DNA from: Quercus robur
Lineage: Eukaryota; Streptophyta; Magnoliopsida; Fagales; Fagaceae
Reading direction: 5' to 3'
Length of the DNA stretch: 64,000 nt
NCBI RefSeq assembly: GCF_932294415.1
Contig: NC_065535.1
Span: forward strand, 96,178,862-96,242,861
In this document: positions 57,105 through 64,000 of the stretch, in pieces
How the letters are laid out: each line of letters opens with the position of its first letter
Numbering within the stretch: position 1 is the stretch's first letter
Position numbers and translations under genes: made by a program
Notes under the pieces: model-generated
The model's input: only the letters and a program-made list of their open reading frames with translations
What the model was told of the DNA's origin: nothing
Database searches by the model: none

Positions 57105-58939
57105 TCAGAAATCCCTTGCTTCAATTGGAACAAAAATTTCATCCAAATAACCTGGACGACCATTGCTCCACTCTAATGCTTCCCACCAACGCCTCTCACC
57201 CTTTATCTTTTTCAAATCTTGACTAGATACTTCATCAATTAATGGATTCTTAAGATTTGGGCAATTATAAAAACTCAACCATTCTAACTTTGGTGCAATG
57301 TGTAAACCATTAGAGATGCTAACTAATCCAGGCACACAATGAAGTGAAATCTTCTTCAAATTTGGGAGAAAATAAGAGGTACCATGCTCAGCAGAGATTT
57401 CGCAGCTTACAATGCTTTTGATGGAGTGGCAGTATTCCACTTTAAGCTCTCCTAAATTGCATAGGTTATCAAGCAACCCTTGCGTGAAAATAGTGGTCAA
57501 TTGGGGACATGTGCTCAATGTCAAGGACTTAAGAAGAAATAAAGAATTTTGCTGTACTGGCCCCTCCCATATGCTCCTTAAACTCTTCATATAATATATA
57601 TACAGGTGTTCAAGTGATCCAAGAACAATTCTTTCATCATCATATGATTCAGATACTATTTCACTTATACCATCTTCCCCATAAGCATCTGCAGCATCTA
57701 TAATCACTTGAAGCTCATTACATTCCCCCACGACACAGCATTTTAGTTGCTTCATATTTCTAGTTTCAAAATCAGATAGCTTCTTAATAGTCGCATGCCT
57801 GTCCAAGAAAAATGCGGTCACATGTTGGAGTACATTCTTAATATCCCTATGGACACCCACACCGTTTATGTATTTCAAGCATCGCTCCCATCGTTCCAGC
57901 TCAAACTCAGCATCAGGAGGGACTCGAGACAAAATGCGCTTGACATGGTGACCGACAGTAAATCTGAAATTAGAAAGTGATGGGCTATTCCACTGGAAGT
58001 GACTCAAAAGTTCCACCCTTGGAAAATAGAATTTAAGATTTTCCAACCTCTTTAAGGTACATACTTCATTAACAATATCTTCCACACATGCATCCCACCG
58101 CTTGTCATCTGGATTTACATCAATATTCAGCTCCTCTAACTGAGACAATGCAGAAATTACCCCACAAGGAACCACAGCATTTGATTGCATGGTTCTCCTA
58201 CCATTACTCGTATATCCATAAAATGAAACTTCCAAGCATGTCAAATTAGTTAAATTCTTAATCTCCTTAGGTAAATCCAGAATATTTGCCCCTTCAAGAT
58301 CAAGAACCTCAAGTTGCTTGAGATCTCCAACTTTTGGCGACAAAATCATGAGACGATGACAATCATTTAGAAACAATCTTTTGAGGCTTACCAATCTGAT
58401 AAGAGAATCAGGCAAAGACTTGATACCAGTCCTGGATAAGTTCAGGATTTGAAGGGCTGGCATGAAATTAAAAAATGGCTGAGGAATCATTCTTAATTTG
58501 TAGTTTCTTGGAAGGAACAGAGCTGACAGATTGGGGCACCTTGGATTCTCAGGTAAATCAGACAACTCATTGTCCATCAAGTAAATCTCTTTGGCGTTCT
58601 TCCAATCCTCATCCTTTGGTGGCTTAGTTAATCCTAAACCACCCTGCATGAGAAATAATCCATGTTGCTCACTTGCTTCTGGTTCCATCTGACTAGATTT
58701 AAGGATCTTAATTGCTTCACCATCAAACCCCACTCCTTGAGGTTTTAGAGTACTTGATGCTTGCAGTTGCATTTCCTCAACCTGTATACCCTCTGGTTGT
58801 CTTAATTGTGAAGAAGCTTTATTCCCAATTTCTTCAATTTCAAATTTCTTTTGTCCACTTGAATTAGTCATCTTAACTTCTTTAACATCAATCACCATAT
58901 CATGAGGCTCTGACGCTACTTCATCTTCAGTTTTTTTTT
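57105..58939 (-). CDS. At4g27190-like CNL disease-resistance protein, C-terminal LRR exon (partial gene)
   Basis: Terminal exon of about 611 codons: acceptor TTTTTTTGCAG at 58940, stop TGA at 57107-57105. A charged, low-complexity N-terminal part (about 110 residues, KKTEDEVASEPHD...) precedes the LRRs, which begin NAKEIYLMDNELSDLPE and PNLSALFLPRNYKLRMIP, followed by LQILNLSRTGIKSLPDSL and LEVLDLEGANILDLPKEI. Later repeats have the cysteine-rich form (LKSLTLSTCPQLTTI, LEWLSFYNCPNLKN), ending WWEALEWSNG. This matches plant NLR receptors, whose LRRs mediate effector sensing. No CC or NB-ARC sequence occurs between 58940 and 64000 on this strand, so upstream exons lie beyond the window across a TE-filled intron, or the gene is truncated. 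There is no internal stop. Confidence 0.88.
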
Positions 58940-59079
58940 CTGCAAAAAAAAGCTTCCAAGTAAACTTATATTTTCTGTTTAGAAATGACCCAAAAAATAG
59001 GTAAAAAAAAATATTCAAATGATCTATATTGAATAAAGTACATGTGAGTATCATCCAGTATTCCTAAACTAATTGATTA

Positions 59080-59309
59080 AGACTCTGTTTGGATACCGTT
59101 TAGTGTTAGTTTGGATACAAACACGATTGCGTTTGCATCTGCGACTGTGTTTTTGTGTGGGTCTTGTGCCCTGTTCACGGGACCCACAAGTACTTTTTTC
59201 AACAACTTTTTCTTTAAAACTGAGTCTCACGGCATTATTTACATATTTAAAAATTATTTTGTTACAGTGTTTTCAGTTTTCAGTAATAAGCGGTATCCAA
59301 ATAGACTCT
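59080..59309. mobile_element. GTTTGGATACC-family MITE, unit 1 (inverted relative to units 2-4)
   Basis: Ends GTTTGGATACCG and CGGTATCCAAAT with AGACTCT on both sides (59080-59086 and 59303-59309), a probable 7-8 bp target duplication as in hAT MITEs. The interior, TTATTTTGTTACAGTGTTTT, is the complement of the other units. It contains a GGGACCCACAAG block. Confidence 0.75.
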
Positions 59310-59930
59310 TATTGCTGAAAACTAAAAACTAAAAAAACTGTAGCAAAATAATTTTTAAATGTGTGAATAGTACCGTGGGACCTAGTTTTAAATAAAAATT
59401 TGCTGAATTCCGTACTTGTGGGTCCTGTGAACAGTGCATAGGACCCACCATTTTTCAGCAAAACATAGGAACACACGGAATACGTGTGTTCCAAACGCAC
59501 ACTAAGGGTCTGTTTGGATACCGCTTATTGCTGAAAACTAAAAATACTGTAGCAAAATAATTTTTAAATGTGTAAATAGTACCGTGGGACCCAGTTTTAA
59601 ATAAAAATTTGCTGAATTTCGTACTTGTGGGTCCCGTGAACAGTGCACGGGACCCACCATTTTTCAGCAAAACGCAGGAACGCACGGAATACGTGTGTTC
59701 AAAACGCACACTAAGGGTCTATTTGGATACCGCTTATTACTGAAAACTAAAAACACTATAGCAAAATAATTTTTAAATATGTAAATAATATCGTGGAACC
59801 TAGTTTTATAGTTGTTTTTTTTTTTTTTTTTTAATAAAAGTAGTTTGTGGGTCCTGTGAACAGTGCATGGGACCCACAAAAAAAAAGCATAGCTAGGAAG
59901 CAAAACACATTTCCCAAACGAAGACTAAGT
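59310..59930. repeat. GTTTGGATACC-family MITE, units 2-4 in direct array
   Basis: Three units of about 200 bp in one orientation start near 59310 (5' end missing), 59508 and 59714. Each has GCTGAAAACTAAAAA, TAGCAAAATAATTTTTAAAT, a GTGGGTCCCGTG-AACAGTG-CACGGGACCCAC type hairpin and a CAAAACGCACACTAAG-type right end. Short open frames here are repeat-derived. Confidence 0.75.
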
Positions 59931-61330
59931 TTTTTGTCCATTTTAAAATTATAAAGAAATATGGTAATAGAATTCAAAGATTTTTTTTTCAAAGAAAAGG
60001 ACCAATCACCAAAGGACACATAAAATTTTATTTTTCAAAGAAAATAAACTCAATGCAGAGAAAAATACCAAGTGATGAGAACCAACATGCTTAGTAGTTA
60101 ATTTTTCATAAAGCCAGTTCCAACCCCAAAAATAGGATAACTAAGGTCAATGTTTGGATTGTGCACAGGTCGTTTCTAAGAGGGAGGGGAGAATATAGTT
60201 AATTGAACCAACCTTAGCAGGTTGGAAAAAATCCCAACCCGCCACCGAACCACCAGCTGGTTGTCATAATAACAAAAAATAAATAATTTTTAAAGAACAA
60301 TTTTAACATTCTCTCATAAACAAGTGTTGGAAATGGTCTCAAAATTTTATTTTGGCTTGGTTACCTATTTGAGTTTTCTTGGTTTGTAAGAAAAGTTTTT
60401 ATTCCTAGTCAAAAAAGTAATTGGTATTGCTTGTCAAAGAAGTAATGTTGTATTTTTTGCAAATTCATTTTGAAACTTTATATATAGACCGTATTTCATT
60501 TTTTTTTGAAAATGCTTTCATTGAAAATATTTTTTTTTGTTTTCCATTCCCAACCCATTGACCCACTCCCATCCCCTACAATGACCAACCCATCAACCCA
60601 ACGCACCCCGCTGTTGTTGCCACCCAAAACAATCCATCTCTCTCTTTTTGGTGCAACCATGGAAGATGGATATTTTACAAATTCACCTATTGGCTATTCA
60701 AGAATTATTTTATGGGTTTCACGTGTGGGTCCAATTGAAGTAAAAGTCATGTGGTTTTAAACGTTTGAGTCTTTTAGGGTTAAAATAGTTTTTTTATTTG
60801 GATCTTTATTTCATTAGCTATGGTCAATTTTTTAGTTAGAAACAAATCTATAATTTCTGCAATTCTTGCAAATGAAGGGTATTTTGGCAAATTTAGTTGA
60901 GTCTAGAATCTTCTAGGAGATCTTAAGTATCTTAGATTTATTTTCTTTGGGTCTAAAGTAGGGCTGTAAATGAATCAAGCTATTCATGAAGAACTTGAGC
61001 CTGGCTCATGAAAAAGCTTGTTTATATTTGTTTGCTTAGCAAGTAAGCCAAGCTCAACTTCAAGTTTAGGCTCTAAACATAAGGCCCGATTTAATTATAA
61101 ATAATCATTATATTTTTATAAATAATCATTATAAATAATTATACTTGTCTAAAAATATAGACATATAGAATTGAGATTGAAATATCTAAGTGTGTAAATA
61201 GGTTCATATGATATAAAATAGTTATTTGTAGTGCATTGATAATATTAACAAACCATTAGTAATAAAAATTTATAGATTTGTGATGGGATAAAAAATTTTA
61301 ATTATGGTTTTACCATATATGGGAAAAGAA
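59931..61330. other. Intergenic or intronic sequence with repeat debris
   Basis: A segment starting AGGGCTGTAAATGAATCAAG at 60961 resembles a common plant TE-derived repeat. The open frame at 60506-60760 has no family signature. No exon of the resistance gene was recognised here. Confidence 0.4.
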
Positions 61331-61640
61331 TAAATTAATCAAGCAATGACCTTATAGTTATAGGTTCAATTACCAATTGGGCTTGTTTATAACCATAGGC
61401 CCAAGTTAGTATTTTATTAGGTTTTAGTTTACTAATTAAAATGTAGTCCTAATAGGAGTCCTAATGCTATTAGTACAAGAAATTGCCTTTATATATATTT
61501 GTGCTCATTGTATTTAAAAGAGATGGAATTGATTAATAAAATTATTGAATGTTTTGAGCATAGAGGCACAACAGCCTATTTGGTTTCTTTCTCCCTTCTT
61601 CTTCCTCCTCCTCCTCTTATGGTATAGTTCACGGATACTG
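61331..61640 (+). mobile_element. Possible LTR remnant
   Basis: A leader-like stretch with TTTATATATATTTGTGCTC, AATAAAATTATTG, a TTTCTCCCTTCTTCTTCC tract and TTATGGTATAGTTCACGG, the last weakly like a primer-binding site. No partner LTR or TSD found. Confidence 0.3.
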
Positions 61641-62089
61641 TTCATATAGCCTCTAAACACCATAAAAACTACCCATTTCCTTCTTACTTACAACACCAAG
61701 TCAAGCCCTTTCTTTTACCTATCAAAACCCTAAATCCTCAGATACTTTCTTCTTCCAAATGGCCATCAAATAACTCATCAAGCCACCTTTTAATTCCTAA
61801 CACAACCCCATAACCCTTTCTGCAACAACTCTAGATCCTATTTCCATAAATCCTCCTTAATCTTAACCCACCCCAACCACATGTAGACAAATTCCCCTAT
61901 TTGTCCTACGTCACTCTCTCAAACTCTCAATTTAATTCCCTATTTTGTGACATTTTTGAGAATTTTTTCATGGCATATGTATTGGCATAATTTAAGTGAA
62001 TTATGTGTAATTATGATTATTTATGTGAATTTTATCAATGTAGCTGTGGGCAAAATTTGTGATATTCAATTGGATGCTTGAGTTGTAGT

Positions 62090-64000
62090 CAGGGGCGGAG
62101 GGAGGGGGGGGCGAGGGGGGGCACCTGCCCCCCCTGAACTTTCAAATTTTTTTAACAAATATGGCCTGAAATACCATCTTTGCCCCCCCTACACAAAAGA
62201 CAAAAAAAAAAAAAAAAAATCTCAGTTAAGTAAATTCACATTACCTTTCCACAGCTTTCCTAGTAGCAGTTGACTTCTACTCCTAATGGTGGTACAATTC
62301 TATATATAAAATTAATGGACCCCACTTACTAAACTTGATAGACTAGACCAAGTTGCCAGCAGAATTTTTTTTATGCTTTACCAAGCCGCCTGTAGAGATC
62401 TATTATGAAATGAATTCACCTTATTCAATAAAACTGTGGGTCCCACTTGGTATTGATTAAAAAAGAAAAAATAACAACTTTGCTACCCCTACACAGAATA
62501 GGAATCAGAACTAGCATAGAACTCTTAAAAAAAAAAAAAAAAGTATATATAATGCAAATGGAGCACGGCCTCCCATCAAAAAGAAAAAAATTTCTTTTCA
62601 AATCAGTCTCTTTCTTTGGATCTCAGAGTTTTTGTGCAGTTTTTAAAAGCATTCAAGTTGGGTTTTTAAGTCACACATTCAAATATTCATAGGTATGTAT
62701 ATTCTTAATACTTTTGCTTTAATTTATTTGTTTATTTAATTTTTTAAAGAATTAAATTATATGTTTAAACTGTTTATATTTAGATGAATTGATTTGACTA
62801 TTTTTAACCATAAATTTATAATTCAAATTATATATTTAAACTATTTGTATTTATAATGATCTCTTAATTTGATTATTCTTAATCATAAATTGTAATTTTT
62901 TTTTCTTTATTTTAATGATATGACATATATATTTGTAGTTAATTGAGATTATGGAGAATCCTGATCATAATAATGAGTCCGGATCAAATCCTAAACGAAC
63001 TCGTATCGAAGTGGATGTTGCAAATCTTCCCATGGATCCTGGTTTAAGAATAAAAATTTCTAACTATCATCCTAATGAAAGAGATCAAATTAGAAGGCAT
63101 TATCTACAAAATAAAGCTTGTCAACCAGTTAACCATGATTTTCCACAAAGTCAATTTGGCAAAACAAAGCGTCGATTTAATCCAGTGTGGTTCAAAGAAT
63201 TTGAAGGTTGGTTGGAATATAGCATTACCAAAGATGCTGCATATTGTCTATATTGTTATCTATTTCGACCTGATACTGGTGATCAAGGAGGGGGAGACTC
63301 ATTTGTTACTGAAGGATTTAGAAATTGGAAAAAAAAGGAGAAATTACAGAATCACGTTGGGGATCACAACAGTGCACATAATATAGCTCAAAGAAAATGT
63401 GAAGCTTTGTTAAACCAGAGACAAAGTATTCAAACAGTTATAAACAAGCAATCAGATGTTGAGAAAAGGGAATATCGGACTCGTTTGAATGCATCAGTGG
63501 ATTGTATTTGTTTTCTACAACGACAAGGATTAGCATTTCGTGGCCATGATGAATCTAAAGACTCCAATAATCAAGGAAATTTTCTTGAATTATTACGGTT
63601 TCTTGCAAATCACAATGAAGAGATTGATAAGGCAGTTCTTGAAAACGCTCCTGAAAATCATCAAATGACCTCTCCTGATATCCAAAAAGAAATAGCAAAT
63701 GCTGCAGCTGTTGAGACAATAAATGCTATTATTAAAGATATTGGAGACTCATTATTTGCTATTATAGTTGATGAATCACGTGATATGTCTACTAAAGAAC
63801 AAATGGCAATTGCTTTGCGCTATGTGGACAAATTGGGACATGTGAATGAGCGCTTTTTAGGCATTACACATGTTAATAATACATCAGCAGTGACACTAAA
63901 GAGTGCAATTGAGGAAGTATTTAATAAACATAGCTTAAGCATTAGTAGATTGCGGGGACAAGGCTATGACGGGGCAAGCAACATGCGAGGTGAGTTAAAT
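62090..64000 (+). mobile_element. hAT-type transposon, 5' part (runs off the window)
   Basis: It begins CAGGGGCGGAGGGAGG at 62090, followed by GC-rich GGGGGGGC/GCCCCCCC subterminal text, the same terminus family as the element at 53035-55558. A leader of about 860 bp precedes the transposase frame. The 3' end and TSD partner are outside. Confidence 0.8.
62951..64000 (+). CDS. hAT-family transposase (TTF-type zinc finger, DUF4371), N-terminal 350 codons, open
   Basis: ATG at 62951 opens a frame without stops for 350 codons to the window edge. After a short acidic/basic start (MENPDHNNESGSNPKRTRIE) comes a TTF-type zinc finger (VWFKEFEGWLEYS, AAYCLYCYLF, LQNHVGDHNSAHN). The DUF4371/hAT catalytic region follows, with LFAIIVDESRDMSTKEQMAI carrying the first conserved Asp and RLRGQGYDGASNMRG the second region. 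Relatives are about 750-800 aa and end with a hAT dimerisation domain, which would be outside. The intact frame suggests recent activity or domestication; the hAT-like terminus upstream favours an active-type element. Confidence 0.88.
   Translation, partial: MENPDHNNESGSNPKRTRIEVDVANLPMDPGLRIKISNYHPNERDQIRRHYLQNKACQPVNHDFPQSQFGKTKRRFNPVWFKEFEGWLEYSITKDAAYCLYCYLFRPDTGDQGGGDSFVTEGFRNWKKKEKLQNHVGDHNSAHNIAQRKCEALLNQRQSIQTVINKQSDVEKREYRTRLNASVDCICFLQRQGLAFRGHDESKDSNNQGNFLELLRFLANHNEEIDKAVLENAPENHQMTSPDIQKEIANAAAVETINAIIKDIGDSLFAIIVDESRDMSTKEQMAIALRYVDKLGHVNERFLGITHVNNTSAVTLKSAIEEVFNKHSLSISRLRGQGYDGASNMRGELN

Noticed and set aside
57105-59054. Resistance protein starting at the ATG at 59054
   Set aside because: The first 38 residues are AT-rich intron-like translation and the strong acceptor TTTTTTTGCAG lies at 58940, so the exon is taken to begin at 58939.
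61331-61640. Full LTR retrotransposon at 61.3-61.6 kb
   Set aside because: No second LTR, TSD or coding domain was found; listed only as a possible remnant.

Overview
The window is nuclear DNA of a eudicot plant. The evidence is AT-rich intergenic sequence, multi-exon genes with GT-AG introns, plant-specific protein families, and a dense mix of plant transposable elements. The repeat families give an impression of a woody dicot, possibly Fagales, but nothing here proves the species.

Host genes: (1) 573-2079 (+) holds the last two coding exons of a non-lysosomal glucosylceramidase (GBA2-like, GH116) whose remainder lies left of the window. (2) 20799-32121 (+) is a complete second copy of the same gene, with 19 coding exons plus a 5' untranslated exon, 952 aa, all junctions in frame. 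(3) 35009-36100 (+) is a single-exon MAPKKK17/18-like kinase. (4) 37242-38746 (-) is a uL18-family ribosomal protein gene. (5) 57105-58939 (-) is the terminal LRR exon of an At4g27190-like resistance gene whose NB-ARC part is not in the window. Window 1-3690 matches 30087-34093, so the two glucosylceramidase copies are a direct tandem duplication about 30 kb apart.

Transposable elements fill the rest. 2-19 kb: a TRIM-like LTR element with 5-bp TSD, PBS and PPT on the minus strand (4302-5927), a GTTTGGAT-type MITE, a decayed L1-type LINE (about 6948-12473), CACTA-like and long-TIR foldback elements, and a probable Gypsy LTR remnant. 39.5-46 kb: a MULE-type MITE with perfect 10-bp TSD, then two Helitrons joined head to tail without a spacer (minus strand 45484-43491 and 43490-40090). 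The second carries host-gene-like sequence and an intact solo Copia-type LTR. 46-56 kb: a full-length but mutated L1-type LINE on the minus strand (46108-52431), then a three-layer nest: a 5'-truncated LINE split by a hAT-type element (53035-55558), itself carrying a Helitron (53908-55328) that contains a 74-bp near-perfect inverted repeat. 59-64 kb: four copies of one MITE family in the NLR upstream intron or flank, and the start of a hAT element with an open transposase frame (62951 to the window edge).

Functionally, the genes are unrelated neighbours: glucosylceramide turnover, MAPK signalling, translation and immunity. The main interest is structural: asymmetric decay of the tandem glucosylceramidase pair, the precise Helitron-Helitron junction, the nested insertion stack, and a TATAGTGACG/CACTATA palindromic module in three different elements. 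All exon and element borders were read by eye from splice consensus, TIRs, TSDs and frame; no search was run.
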